From: Perkinsus olseni
Taxonomy: Eukaryota > Perkinsozoa > Perkinsida > Perkinsidae
Reading direction: 5' to 3'
Assembly: GCA_013115135.1 (NCBI GenBank)
Contig: JABANP010000168.1
Location: 36,064-100,063, forward strand
DNA: 64,000 nucleotides
Shown here: positions 34,452 to 45,312 of the stretch, piece by piece
Numbering within the stretch: position 1 is the first letter of the stretch
Layout: every line of letters begins with the position of its first letter
Program-made: the position numbers and the translations under genes
The notes under the pieces: model-generated
What the model saw: the letters and a program-made list of their open reading frames with translations, nothing else
Database searches by the model: none
What the model was told of the DNA's origin: nothing

Positions 34452-35453
34452 TCAATCATCCTCACAGCGATAACCCCTTCCCATTATCCCCTTCCCCTTC
34501 CTAGCAGGTACTGCCTCATAGTAAAATCCTTTACCCCATACGGGAGGTGCATAACCCCATCCCTTCCCTTTTCCTTTCGCCGGGACAACCCAATAGCCCT
34601 TCCCCTTGCCCTTTCCGAACCCCCTCGAAAACTCTTGATAATCTTGCCTTCCTTTGCCTTTTCCTAACGCTATATACCTCCCCTTTCCTCCCTTCCCCAT
34701 TGCTTCAGTATCGCTCTCTGCTTCACTTTCCGAGTCGGCCTGGGCCACCACACCTTTGCCCTTTCCCTTCCATCGAGGAAGATATCCCTTACCCTTCCCC
34801 CAAGGAATATAGTATCCTTTGCCGCCCTTCGGATAATAACCAATGTAAAAGCGATATCCTTTGCCCTTGCCCTTCCTCGGAAAATCTTGCTCACCTCGCC
34901 ATCCCTTGCCTTTTCCCAACGCGTAGGATCTCCCTTTCCCACCTTTCCCCCTCCTCTCAATGTCTTGCTCCGCGCCTGAATCAGCCGATCTTGTCCTATT
35001 CCTCCTCTCGCTAGGAGCCTTCGGGAAATCTTGCTCATCTTGCTTTCTCTTATCGTTCCCTAACTCCTCATCCGCGCCGCTTCCCACATCACTCTCGGAG
35101 GCATAATCATCAGAACGTCCTTTCCCTTTTCCCTTACCGACTCTCCAACCACAATCTTGCTCATCTCGCCATCCCTTGCCTTTCCTTAATGGACTTCCTT
35201 TATTTTTCGCCACATAAAATCCGGTTCCTCTCCAGTAGTTCGCACCCCAGTCTTGGCCATCTTGCCATCCCTTGCCTTTTCTCCTAACGCCGCATATCTT
35301 CCCTTCCCTTTATAACCTTTTCCTCTCCAATACGGAACTCCCCGACCAAGCTTTCCCCTTACCCTTCCCCTTTCCTTTACGAAGATACCCAGCCAAGGAT
35401 TCATCATCATCAGACACCGAAAGGGAGCGACCCTGAACGTCAAATACAGACAT
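34452..35453 (-). CDS. Lys-Gly (KGKG) repeat protein with frame breaks
   Basis: Function unknown. Starts MSVFDVQGRSLSVSDDDESL at 35453 and ends GYRCEDD at 34452. The body repeats KGKG units with aromatics (KGKGYRFYIGYYPKGGKGYY, WGKGKGYLPRWKGKGKG) and the unit KGGKGRYxALGKGKGxxDxQ, separated by acidic/Ser spacers (DSESEAESDTEAMG). The reading frame must change twice: around 35351-35375 and around 35270-35290, the latter because of a 2-nt insertion relative to later repeat units. Both lie in purine-rich repeats, so they may be assembly errors, real frameshifts or decay. Strongly basic and low-complexity: possibly RNA- or DNA-binding, but that is only a guess. Confidence 0.6.
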
Positions 35454-38400
35454 TTTGAAGTACGAGAAATTATGAATTTTCGACGGAAAATTGCGGTACG
35501 GCGAAGTCAGAAAGAATCGCCAATTAAATGTTCTTCGAACGGATCCCGTGCAGTTCACTCGATCACCGTACAGAGTGAGGAAATGAAAATCGGAAAATCA
35601 TTCCCCACCATTCCGTGAAATTCTCTCTAACGAACGCACTCTTGAATTATTAATATAATCATTGTACAGTCCGGTCAAAAAAATTATCCAGAGCTGATCT
35701 ATATGATTTAAAGTACGAACATTCAGAGGCTTGAGAGATCATTAGATCCGAAATTTGTAGAGCTTTCGATTGGTGTAAGTTTCGTGGAACAGCTCTCACT
35801 TCTCATCGAGAAAAACGGTTTTTAGATTTTTTCGCCGGCCATGAGTTAATTCACACAGTGATTTGGCGCTGGCGCTATCTAAAGCCTGCGAATGTTCAGA
35901 CTTCAAATCATCTCGATCAGCTCTGGACAATATACCACTCCAATCCCGAATCGCGAACCCACGACCATACATACCACGTCCTTCCCATTATTTTCAACAC
36001 TGCGATACCACTCCCGACGGCCGTCCTTCCGACTGGGGGAGCCTAGAAGCCACGAATGAAGAGGGCAGCAGCAGCACGGATGACCTCACCTGGGGACCTA
36101 GCCGCTCTGATATCGGCCGAGACCATAGATACGTTGGGGGAGGAGGAGGAAATAAACTCTGCAAAAAAACGACAAATTGATTCGGCTTCTAGAAAAAGGG
36201 TGGCATATCCGAGCTCGATCCTTGCTCGTCTCAGATGAAAAGATATGTAGTCACTTAAATCCAGTACCTATTCGAGCAGAGGCTAGCATAAAACAACCCA
36301 AAACTGTCATGCGAGGACCAAATCGCTTCATCCGCCACGACGAGAAGATGAACCCATCGTTCACTCAACGACAACACCATCAGATCCAGACCGGAAACAA
36401 CTCAGTACGGCATGAGCCGGTAGAGCACCTTAGCCAACCAGGGCATGTTATCAAACTCCTCCTTCTCAACGGCATCCGCCTCCTCGTTACCTACCACAGT
36501 ATCCTTGTGAGTGCGCACGATGACGGAGAATTCTTTCAGGAAATTATGGTTATGAATCTCGTTCGAGCCTTTCCAATCTTATGCATGTAGTAGAGTGGTG
36601 AAGCCACTAACTGGAAAGATACCATTATATAAAAAGCTGTCAGGTTCGAATCCCACGGATACCACTTTTTACTTCATCAATTTTTTGAGAACTCCGAGAG
36701 TTTTTTAAATTCCTTTTTTCGTTGTTGAGAGTCTCGGCGCAGTAGTAGTTCGCTAGCATACACGACGTTTCAGAATTCAGAATTGTTCTTCGCGCCCTCC
36801 CAGACGAGGAAAACGGACGATCAATTAGCTAATATCAATATACTTCATCAGAGATACATTGATGCGTTCGATACTGAAATTCCAGACCCAAACACAGTGT
36901 GCCCTGAGACATACTGGTTTTAGTGCTTTGCATGCATCAAATTGAAAAACACCCTGTATAATTCAACGACAATGGGTTCCGAAGACAGACCCGTGCCAAC
37001 AAGGGTTCAGCTCGGAGAGCTTCAAGTGCTACTAACGAGGTAGTTTTTTTCTGTAAATGAATCCGCAACTACTGCCCGGCGGAAGTGTACGAGTAGATGA
37101 CCCCATGCTACTTGTCTACGAGTTATAAAAAACTAACTGACCTATTATGAATCTATAATGATCATTACACATTTTACGGAAATACAAATAAATGAATATC
37201 ATCATCCCATCTTACATAATTGTGCATGTGATTTACATTACGTTATAACTAACATCGTTCACATTTATCACATAATAAATTTCCCAATACAAATTCATGA
37301 CACCAATTGCCACTATTACCAATCTAACCCACCCTATCCTAATCCGCAAACACTAGTCTAACAATCTCTCTAGTTTCCCTCGGCAAGCATATGATCTTAA
37401 TCCTTATTCTGAAGAAAACTCCCTTCACTCATACCACCCGGAAATTTCCCAGACGAAACTTCAAAGTCGGACACAAATCATCTCTGATACTGACGATACT
37501 GACTTCGATCGAGATTCTGATCCAGCGTCCACTGGCACTGCACTACACGTTAGAACGCGGGCACCTATTCCTACCCACCAGCCTCAACCACTACTACCTT
37601 CCCCTCCTCGAACCCTCATCAATGAAACTTCATAAATTAAAATTCGATTCGGCCATCTGATCACAGCAAAGGATATTCGGGCGAGCGAGATTGGCAATAA
37701 CGCGCAGCGAAGGTTTTCTCCCGCTCACCGTTCAGGGTAGTGCATATGCGGCGGTACGATCATTTCCCGATGCCCTCCCTCTCTCATTCCAACAACCTGA
37801 TGACCCTCGCCACAATTTAGCTAATCTCAGAAATGTTCGAAAATGCAAAAACGACTTACCCCTTCATTGAGGAAGGCGGCGACAGTTGGTTGTGGTGAGC
37901 CTAAAAAGATCGACATCGACAATCCTGTCAATGAGGAGCAACCAAGGTCCAAGGGCGAACTCCGCAAGCTCGAAGGATATGCTGACTAACCTTCTCAATG
38001 ACCGCGCGCCACAAAATTGGCAAGTAGGGGCGCAGCCCTACGTCTCTTACCACAATAAAAGCGTATCCCTGTGAGAGAGTTCTTAAAAGTGCATTCCATC
38101 CTCGAACCCGATAGTGACTTCCCTTCGTAGTGTACCTGATGACAGAATAACGACTCTTACAGTTTACCGACATTCTGCGTTCGCTTTAACTATTGTCATC
38201 ATGATTCGGCCAACACTGCGAATTCCGACCAGTGCCCTTCATTCTAGGGTCGACTGTTGCGAGCAGCATTCCATCCACTCCTCAACGAGCCCCAACAAGC
38301 TCGTTCGAGAGCATCTTTCACCGTGCTCTTCGACTTCGAAGACAAAAAGAGGATTACCGTGCACAGTGATCCTTTCGTTGCCGTCTTCCCTTCCCCGATC

Positions 38401-38611
38401 TTCACTTCCCGATATTTCAACCCCTTCGGGCCGTCCCGAAACTCCGTCTCCGCGCACCTTTTGGAGGCGTAGAACTGAAAAAATGGAAATCGTCACTCGC
38501 CAACAAATTACCCTGCGAATACTATTCCGAATTCCACAACCGTAGAAGTGAATTCAACGAGCGGAAAAAGATGGTCCCGGGGCACCCTATGAGTCATAGA
38601 TCAGGAGCATT
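35454..38611. other. Gene-poor stretch with transposon-end remnants
   Basis: No secure gene. TACAGTCCGGTCAAAAAAAT at 35665 and CACCCTGTATA near 36963 look like single ends of Tc1/mariner-type elements (TACAG... next to TA) but do not match each other. A short + frame at 36056-36238 (TSPGDLAALISAETIDTLGE) and a minus stretch near 36400-36510 (NEEADAVEKEEFDNMPWLAK) could be exons of unknown genes. Confidence 0.4.
36590..36668 (+). pseudogene. tRNA-like unit, T-arm and terminator
   Basis: GTAGTAGAGTGGTGAAGCCAC resembles a D-arm, then CAGGTTCGAATCCCACGG, ATACCAC and TTTTT. No matching 5' acceptor strand or clear anticodon stem. Probable tRNA pseudogene. Confidence 0.45.
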
Positions 38612-40280
38612 CTATTGAACAACCGTACTGATTCCACCACGACCACAGCACGCTCCATCCACGGCGCAGCCAACGGAGTAAACATCTCCTCCCTGCGCTA
38701 CCTTTTTCTTGTCAATAACTTCACACTCCGTCACACCTTGGGCTCTCATCATACCAATCGCGACCGCCAAGACCACCAGGACCCCACCTCGTCGAAGCAC
38801 TACGGCGTCACCAAACCTCGCTCGACCGCAGCTGAATCCCCGAGCTGACATTTACTACCGCCGGGCAAGAATCCAACAACTTTGTGGTAACTCATCGAAT
38901 GGGCTTTCCCGCTTCATTCCATAATTTCGCTCCGCTTGCTCCGAGTCCCTGCGCGCGAGAGTAAGCCCTCATACATCGAAAAAAACTCCCCAGGAAGTCC
39001 TAAACTCTGACCTTGTATTGACAGCAGGGTTAGTTTGATTATACACGAGATACTCCAATGAACAAACGACCCATTTCTCGGTAATATTTACGGAGAAGGA
39101 TACGGAAAAGATCGTACGCGAATTTACAGAGACAGAAAAGGTAGCTCCCATGAAAGAAAGACAACATACCTCGTGGACCTGGACGAAAGGGTAAAAGCAA
39201 TTCTCCTGCCCGAAGTCTGCGCCGTTCATGGCATAACCTACCCGGAAGGAACAACCCCGTCAGCTCAGGTGCTCAAAATCAAGCTGAGAATTACAAGAAA
39301 GATTCACGACCGTTCCCGCCCCCAGCACAGCGGCTTCACACTGAACGCAACGAGTGCAGGGCTCCTACAACCACGGCGTCATGGCGGAAAACTGTTGAAC
39401 TCGCTGAAGTCATCCAACCTCTCCTGCCCTCCTCGGCGACCACTGCCTGACGATTCGAAATGAACTCAACGTCACGCGCCACGAAATTACCTCTCCAAGC
39501 AGCCTCGGCCCTAGCGACGTCAAAAAAGGACAACTTCCGTACCGCTTCGCTCCGCCCCTTCACCGTGGATCCAAGAAGGGAATCTCAGAAGCATCTTCCA
39601 GCACCCCAAAAAGATACTCCCGATCCCTATCATCGCAATATCTGCAACCACCACCCGGCTTAAAGGCAACGAGGAGGTATGCCGTTGAGAGAGGAAAAAC
39701 AGTTGCACGGTGAGCTGCGGGAGGTCAGGAACATCATACGACTGATGACCTTGAAGTCTAGAACCTGAGCAGCAAAGATGGTGATAACCGAGGACGCGGG
39801 AGGAAGATATTCCCAATGGGACGGAAATTTCCCATCCGTAACTTGAGCAGAAAGTAATATATTATCGACGAAGTATAGGTACAAAATATCTCGAACAACA
39901 CTACAGTAAAACATGACTGGAGACTGGTCGACGGTTATGCCACATTACTACTGAGTCGCCGCCTGTTTATCAACAACTTCGGTGCACATCACAGCTTGTT
40001 ATTCACTTGTGATTCAATCCTTCATCCTTCCCAGTACTTCCTCACCGTGAGGATAATACGTACGTAGAACACGATAATAGGACGTAGAGATAATCAAATT
40101 GATCGAAGGGGACGAGATTAGCGGAAACCAAATCGCCGATTAGGTCGTACACGTATCGAAATGCTGCAGTCCGCCCCGTGTCCGATACCGCAGCAAAAGC
40201 CAACCTGATTCGCGCACCAAACGAGCCTCGGTGACCGTCCAGCCCGTATTGACCAAGCTGGTTATCTCTTCGACACCCAG
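38612..40280 (-). pseudogene. Membrane-protein locus, copy X1 (one frame break)
   Basis: Unknown family, recognised by comparison with copy X2 (45990-47480). Conserved coding blocks in gene order: IFAAQVLDFKVISRMMFLTS, a hydrophobic helix RVVVADIAMIGIGSIFLGCW followed by KMLLRFPSWIH, ESSGSGRRGGQERLDDFSEF, GYAMNGADFGQENCFYPF and a second helix GGVLVVLAVAIGMMRAQGV. Differences between the copies are mostly at third codon positions, so these frames were once under selection. Compared with X2, X1 lacks one base after MMFLTS, shifting the frame. It may be a pseudogene or contain an assembly error. Confidence 0.5.
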
Positions 40281-40851
40281 ATGACAGCAAAAGATATCCG
40301 AATACCAGAAGTCAAACTCATACTCAAGGAGAGAAGATCAGCCCTGGTTCACCTCCACCCCGAGTCGTCCTTCATACCAGAGTACATCAAGTGCGCATGT
40401 CCGAAAGGCGAGGTTACCCCATTTGGGGCCCAAATTTTGGGCGAGTGGCTTTCACCGGACGAACAAAAGTAGTCGAACCCTTAGAGCGCCATCCGGAAGC
40501 AGATAGATAACCCTTGTCTCATCATTCCCACAACCTACCCACAAACTTCGCTAAAGGCACGAAAGAGCTGTGAAGCTCCTTGTGACTGGCTGCGAAAGCA
40601 AGTCGTGAGGCTACCGTTGTGCCCATAACGGATTTCATGATAGAGAAATCAACACTACGCCCTTGTGATTTCCTAGTCAAAGAATATACAACAACTCCAT
40701 CCATCCAGAATCCAGAATAACATCCATCCAACTCCTGTTGCAGCAGTCTACCCATTGACTTCTTATCGCCAAAAGTGCGGTGAAGCTGTAACAGCTGTTA
40801 TCAGCAACAGAGTTGTAACTGTGTAGTATTTCTTCCATGTCAGTTCATCCC
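40281..40851. other. Flank of the LTR element
   Basis: A short + frame at 40281-40472 (MTAKDIRIPEVKLILKERRS...) is open to a stop but matches nothing I know. The rest has no visible gene. ATCCC at 40847-40851 is the left target duplication of the retrotransposon. Confidence 0.4.
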
Positions 40852-41051
40852 TGCTGTGATAGAGCATTGTGCCACAGTCTTGATGAGTAGCCTTATGACT
40901 AGTTGTATGCGTACAGCATATTGCGCAGTAGTGATCTATTCTTTTATAGCGTAGACAACTATTGCACGCACATACATAAGGTGCGACCCCTACTCCCACC
41001 CCTTGGGGCCTAGTGTTACCAGTGGGCTTGACGGCTACCCAAAACATTACA
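40852..41051 (+). repeat. 5' LTR
   Basis: 200 bp, starts TGCTGTGATAG and ends ACATTACA. Identical to the 3' LTR except one C/T difference in the CTATTCTTTTATA stretch. Confidence 0.95.
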
Positions 41052-41053
41052 TC

Positions 41054-41070
41054 TGGTGCCCAGACCCAGG
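41054..41070 (+). promoter_or_regulatory. Primer-binding site
   Basis: TGGTGCCCAGACCCAGG begins two bases after the 5' LTR, complementary to a tRNA 3' end ...GGGCACCA. The gag ATG follows at 41077, leaving a leader of only about 25 nt after the LTR. I could not match it to any tRNA in this window. Confidence 0.75.
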
Positions 41071-41076
41071 ATCGTC

Positions 41077-41901
41077 ATGCCGTTCAAGCTCGAATCTGTA
41101 TTAGAACCTTATACTGGCGGCGAGGAGGATTTCGCGCTATGGTTGCGTGAATTTGAAACAGTTGCCGAGGCCTCGAAATGGTCTGTTAAGCAAAAGTCTC
41201 ACTACATCGTCTTATTCATGAAGGGTTCAGCTAAGGACATCGCCAGGCAGGCCCTTGACGAGGTTGACGACGGGGAGGCTGCTGCTGCCTACACTCATGT
41301 TGTGAAGGCCTTAGATAATGCTTTTTCGCTCAAGACCCGAGATGCTTGGCAACTGTTGACTCATCGTGAATGGTGTAAGGAAGACACCGTGGACGGCGTG
41401 TTAGCGGAGTTCCGTCGTTATTTGAGGGTCCTTGGCATCTCCACGTCAGTGGCGGTTGAGAATATCCTCCGTGAGAGTCTCCTTGCGGCGCTGCCGGAGG
41501 AAGTCAGGAAGGCCATCCGAATGTTTGATGAAGATGGCCGCCAACTCCCTCTTGCCGATGTTGTTGTTAAGGCCAGAGCTCAGTTGAAGACTCGCAAGGT
41601 TGACAAAGTCCTTGCTGCTGCTTCGGTCACTGGGGGTCAATATTGCTATATCTGTAAGGCGACAGGCCACATTGCATCGGAGTGTAATCAACGAAGATCC
41701 ACATCAAGCCCAAATCCGAAGGGGAATGAAAGGCCTAAGGGTAAAGGCAAGAGCAAGGGGCCACGTTGTTATAACTGTCAGAAGTATGGGCATATTGCTC
41801 GAGACTGTCGGAGTAAGAAGACGGGCAAGGCCGGTGCTGCTACGGAGGAGGGTTTTACGGCGGCAGAGCAACCGACGGGCGGCGTTGTTCTGCACATGTA
41901 A
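41077..41901 (+). CDS. gag: Gag protein with two zinc knuckles
   Basis: 274 residues from the first ATG (MPFKLESVLEPYTGGEEDFA). The N-terminal half is a helical capsid-like region (FALWLREFETVAEASKW, LTHREWCKEDTVDGVLAEFR). Near the C-terminus are two CX2CX4HX4C knuckles, CYICKATGHIASEC and CYNCQKYGHIARDC, that bind nucleic acid. It ends in its own TAA; pol lies in the -1 frame. Confidence 0.92.
   Translation: MPFKLESVLEPYTGGEEDFALWLREFETVAEASKWSVKQKSHYIVLFMKGSAKDIARQALDEVDDGEAAAAYTHVVKALDNAFSLKTRDAWQLLTHREWCKEDTVDGVLAEFRRYLRVLGISTSVAVENILRESLLAALPEEVRKAIRMFDEDGRQLPLADVVVKARAQLKTRKVDKVLAAASVTGGQYCYICKATGHIASECNQRRSTSSPNPKGNERPKGKGKSKGPRCYNCQKYGHIARDCRSKKTGKAGAATEEGFTAAEQPTGGVVLHM
41850..41856 (+). 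promoter_or_regulatory. Probable -1 frameshift slippery site GGGTTTT
   Basis: In gag phase the bases are G GGT TTT, the canonical X XXY YYZ heptamer. Shifting back one base enters the pol frame, which is open from 41817 to 44057 without a stop, and the shift occurs 45 nt before the gag stop. A short GGGCG/CGCCC stem (41877-41881 with 41904-41908) lies downstream, farther away than usual. Confidence 0.7.
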
Positions 41902-44057
41902 GACGCCCACACCTACTCTGCAAGTTCAGGGGTTCCGAGTACGCCATAGGGGTTGACACGGGTGCCGATTATTCGCTGATATCATCCTCCTTTGCGGCAT
42001 CCTTGGCCATACCAGTACGATCTGATATTCCACCTATACGCCTACGCCTGATGGACGCTGTCGGGGTGATGGATACTGTGGGACAGGTTGATTTACCGGT
42101 CACTTATTTGGCAAAAGATGGCTGGGTTGATGTTAAACATCCTTGTTATGTTGTCGACAAGACCATCTTTGGCCCGTTGGTTCTCGGTGCTGATTTCGCA
42201 TCCCGTTACTGCCAGGGTATGACGTGGAATGAAGATGGCCGTATTGAGGTCCCTGCGGCCGCCGCACAGAAGAACTATGATGATGTGCAGTCGTACAGTT
42301 TACCTGATACCCCTGGAGTCCGTGTGTTGGAGTATGCTGATGGTTCGGTTGAGATTGTTAGTTCGGATTTCATCCTCTGGAAGCACAAGGGTGATTCACA
42401 GTTCACCTGCAGGTGGATTTGGCGGGGTGGTGAGGCTCCAGCGCCATTCGTGAAGGCCAACCGAGGGGACTACAATCCGAAGCTGACGGCCCAGGAGCAG
42501 GCTCACCTAGATGATGAGACGGCCAAGTTGATTGGAAATGGTTGGGTCAAGCGTTATGAGGGTGAGGTGAAGAACATCTTGCCTTGGGTGTTGGTGCCAC
42601 AAGCCCATAAACAGTCTACGCCGCTGCGTATGTGTTCGGATTTCCGAGCCCTGAACCGCCATATCGTCAGTGATCCCATCCGTGATATTGTTAACTGTGT
42701 GGATACCTTGCATCAGTGGCGGTCTGTACGGCGTGGATACACTTTAGATGTTATCAAATGTTATTATCGTATTCGTATGTGTGAGAGTCTATGGCCTTAC
42801 CTCTGTGTGATGATTGCAGGAGAGATTTTTGCCATAGTGGTACTTGCATTTGGAGTGGCTATTGCACCGAAGGTGGCTACGGTAACGATACGATGGTTAT
42901 TATTGAAGGTGCCTTACCCTGTTTCGGCATATCTCGATGATGTTGTCATTGAGGAGACAAATGAGAAGGCCATCATTAACATCAACACTGCTGGCCAAGT
43001 TGTGAGCGATCCTCCGTGTGTGACTGCTGTTCGCGAGGCCCTCTGCCGAGGTGACATGGTGTGTAAGCCAACATGTGTCATAGGAGCCGACAACAGCAGA
43101 CTACTAGGATTGAGTCTCCGTGATAATGCTGGAGAGATCGTATGGGCCAGGCGAGAAGATCAGCAGTTGGACATTGACCTGAGTGAGAGCGGAGTTCTGA
43201 CCAAGAGAGAAGTGGCTGCTTGGTGTGGGAAACTCACTGCCCTTGTTCCGATTGCGAGCTGGTTGAGACCCCATACTAGTATGATCTTACGTGTTATCAG
43301 TCCTTTCAAGTGGGATCGTCCGGTTGATGATGTTTATCTGGACCTGTGTCGATATGTTCAGGACAAGCTCATCTGTGGGGGTGACCCTGCGAGAGGGACT
43401 TGGTACTGTCCGCGTCCTAAGGATGCTAGGGCGTGGCATGTCCATGCTGATGCGTCACTGGTGGCAATGGGAGCTACCCTTTCCTACGAGAGGGACGACG
43501 GCAAGCTGGTATTAGTTCGCGATGCTGCCTGGTTGCTTGATCGTCGAGGAGGCCTGAGGCACATAAATGTGAACGAGCTATGTGCCGCGACGAGAGCGCT
43601 CGCATGGGCAGCTCCTTTCGTTTCTGGTGTTGTCCATCTACATGTCGATAATGAGTGCGTGCGGAATTGGATTGAACGCTACCAAGAAGGCCAAACTGTG
43701 AAGCGTGGTGGTTTATCGACGACGATTGTTGGCCGTCGACTTCAATCGATTTTTGATATCGCTGAACCACTAGCATCCTTCACTGTTAGCCGAGTAGCAT
43801 CTGAGGACAATCCGAGTGATCCGCTAAGCAGGTTGGACGACAAGTTCATAGCTCTGTTAGACTCTATCAGCTATGATACCACCCACGACATCGACGTTGA
43901 GGCGGACCTGTATCCAAGTGCAGGCGCGGCCTTCAACCAGCCCTTACTCGATGATGAGATGTTCTTGAATCTCGGTGAGGTCGTAGAAGGGCAGTATGAC
44001 GACGACGACCTTTTCAAGGTCCGGAGAGCATTGAGGCTTGGTCGCTCACTACCTTAA
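41850..44057 (+). CDS. pol: Pol, part 1: protease, reverse transcriptase, RNase H
   Basis: Entered by -1 frameshift from gag. Protease: AIGVDTGADYSLISS with the active DTG Asp at 41955, and later LVLGADF. Reverse transcriptase: FRALNRHIVSDPIRDIVN, YTLDVIKCYYRI (first catalytic Asp), LAFGVAIAPK and YLDDVVIEE (second and third Asp). RNase H: WHVHADASL, NELCAATRAL, HLHVDNEC and SEDNPSDPLSRL, carrying the Asp/Glu/Asp set. The frame ends in TAA at 44055-44057; the same frame continues directly into integrase. Confidence 0.92.
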   Translation, partial: GFYGGRATDGRRCSAHVRRPHLLCKFRGSEYAIGVDTGADYSLISSSFAASLAIPVRSDIPPIRLRLMDAVGVMDTVGQVDLPVTYLAKDGWVDVKHPCYVVDKTIFGPLVLGADFASRYCQGMTWNEDGRIEVPAAAAQKNYDDVQSYSLPDTPGVRVLEYADGSVEIVSSDFILWKHKGDSQFTCRWIWRGGEAPAPFVKANRGDYNPKLTAQEQAHLDDETAKLIGNGWVKRYEGEVKNILPWVLVPQAHKQSTPLRMCSDFRALNRHIVSDPIRDIVNCVDTLHQWRSVRRGYTLDVIKCYYRIRMCESLWPYLCVMIAGEIFAIVVLAFGVAIAPKVATVTIRWLLLKVPYPVSAYLDDVVIEETNEKAIININTAGQVVSDPPCVTAVREALCRGDMVCKPTCVIGADNSRLLGLSLRDNAGEIVWARREDQQLDIDLSESGVLTKREVAAWCGKLTALVPIASWLRPHTSMILRVISPFKWDRPVDDVYLDLCRYVQDKLICGGDPARGTWYCPRPKDARAWHVHADASLVAMGATLSYERDDGKLVLVRDAAWLLDRRGGLRHINVNELCAATRALAWAAPFVSGVVHLHVDNECVRNWIERYQEGQTVKRGGLSTTIVGRRLQSIFDIAEPLASFTVSRVASEDNPSDPLSRLDDKFIALLDSISYDTTHDIDVEADLYPSAGAAFNQPLLDDEMFLNLGEVVEGQYDDDDLFKVRRALRLGRSLP

Positions 44058-45224
44058 GATGTCCCAGTGGATCTTCATCAAGTCTATCAAGAGTTGGAGA
44101 TTGATGAATGCGACGTCTTGAGACGTAAATATGTGGCGCCTTATCTGGGTAAGGAAGTGTGCGTTCCTGTGATCCCAGAAACTATGAGAGCTGAGCTCAT
44201 CCACTCTGTTCATGGACTACTCTGTCACGTGGGTCAACGACGAACCTTCGAAGCGATCACCAGTATCGCATGGTTCCCGGGTATCATTGACCAGACTGCT
44301 GAGTGGTTGGACAAATGTGATGTCTGCAACAGACGTACTCGACCATTAATTGTCAAGCACGACATCAGTCTCTTCAGCCCTGACCTTCTCTCGCAAGCCA
44401 AGCCATTCTCTGTTGTTAGCGCTGACATTGTGTATTTGCCGAAGGCTTACCTCAGTCAGCAGTGTGCTGTGTGTCGGTTCGCTTGTCTCATCGAGCTGGA
44501 GGGCGAGGACACTGGTCACATCACCGACGCCTTTGAAGCCTCATGGCGACAACTTGGTAAAAGGCCGAGCGTCCTTTTGACTGATAACCAGAGTAGCTTC
44601 CTAAGTTGTAACCTACCTGATGTGTCCAGAGCTTTTACAGCGCCCCGGTCAAGTCAGTCCAATGGCATGGTGGAGTCGTTACATCGTACCATCAGGATGT
44701 GGACAAGATCGGTGATGGCTGACAACCCTGAGCTCGATGTTGACAAGGCTATTACTAAAGTGATGAAGGCTTATAACAACACCGTTCATAGTGTCACTCA
44801 GCGTATACCTGCCGATATGCTCAAGTTGAACTCTGCCGATGTTGAGTGGCAGAGACTGGTTATGAAATGCGTGAACGACGCTGAGAGGAAGCTTCAGTCC
44901 TGTACCCAACATGACTTGTTTCCTGGAGCGATTGTGCGTCTCCGTGCTGTGAACAAGTATGATAAGATCATCACGAAGACCACCGACATGCCTTTCAGCG
45001 AGAAGCGGTGGAGAGTGGTAGGGTTCATCAGCAGCTCTAAAGGATTGGTGACTACTACTGATGACAACGAGTTTGGTCTATTTCGGAAGGCCAAGATTAT
45101 GAGTGGCCGAGAGACTAAGGTTGTTCATGTCTCTAGACTAATCCTCTGTGACCCTGGTGAAGTTGATGTATTAGACTTGAGACGAGCAATGCGTAGGATT
45201 GCCAGGACTGATGCTGAGCATTAG
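44058..45224 (+). CDS. Pol, part 2: integrase (after in-frame stop)
   Basis: Same frame as part 1, separated only by the TAA at 44055. N-terminal zinc finger: HSVHGLLCHVG ... CDVC (HHCC). Catalytic core with D (SADIVYL), D (LLTDNQSS) and E (NGMVESLHR), the DDE triad of LTR integrases. The C-terminal part has an SH3-like basic region (FPGAIVRLRAVNKYDKIITK) but no chromodomain that I can see. It has no credible own start codon, so it needs readthrough of the stop or is inactive in this copy. Confidence 0.9.
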   Translation, partial: DVPVDLHQVYQELEIDECDVLRRKYVAPYLGKEVCVPVIPETMRAELIHSVHGLLCHVGQRRTFEAITSIAWFPGIIDQTAEWLDKCDVCNRRTRPLIVKHDISLFSPDLLSQAKPFSVVSADIVYLPKAYLSQQCAVCRFACLIELEGEDTGHITDAFEASWRQLGKRPSVLLTDNQSSFLSCNLPDVSRAFTAPRSSQSNGMVESLHRTIRMWTRSVMADNPELDVDKAITKVMKAYNNTVHSVTQRIPADMLKLNSADVEWQRLVMKCVNDAERKLQSCTQHDLFPGAIVRLRAVNKYDKIITKTTDMPFSEKRWRVVGFISSSKGLVTTTDDNEFGLFRKAKIMSGRETKVVHVSRLILCDPGEVDVLDLRRAMRRIARTDAEH

Positions 45225-45301
45225 TCGTAAGTTAGTGTTTCAGGATTTATTGTAGTTCCCTGTTATACTAACAACTAATTTTATAGTCATTCATTCGTGG
45301 C

Positions 45302-45312
45302 AGGAGGGCGGA
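45302..45312 (+). promoter_or_regulatory. Polypurine tract
   Basis: AGGAGGGCGGA immediately before the 3' LTR, the expected plus-strand primer site. Confidence 0.75.

Noticed and set aside
34547..35014. Plus-strand frame opposite the KGKG gene
   Set aside because: Pro/Ser/Leu-rich mirror of the purine-rich repeats; the minus frame carries the regular KGKG pattern.
35665..36973. Complete Tc1/mariner element
   Set aside because: The two TA-flanked ends differ in sequence and no transposase with a DDE/D pattern is visible between them.
41056..41076. Gag start at the upstream GTG
   Set aside because: That codon lies inside the primer-binding site; the ATG at 41077 is the natural start.
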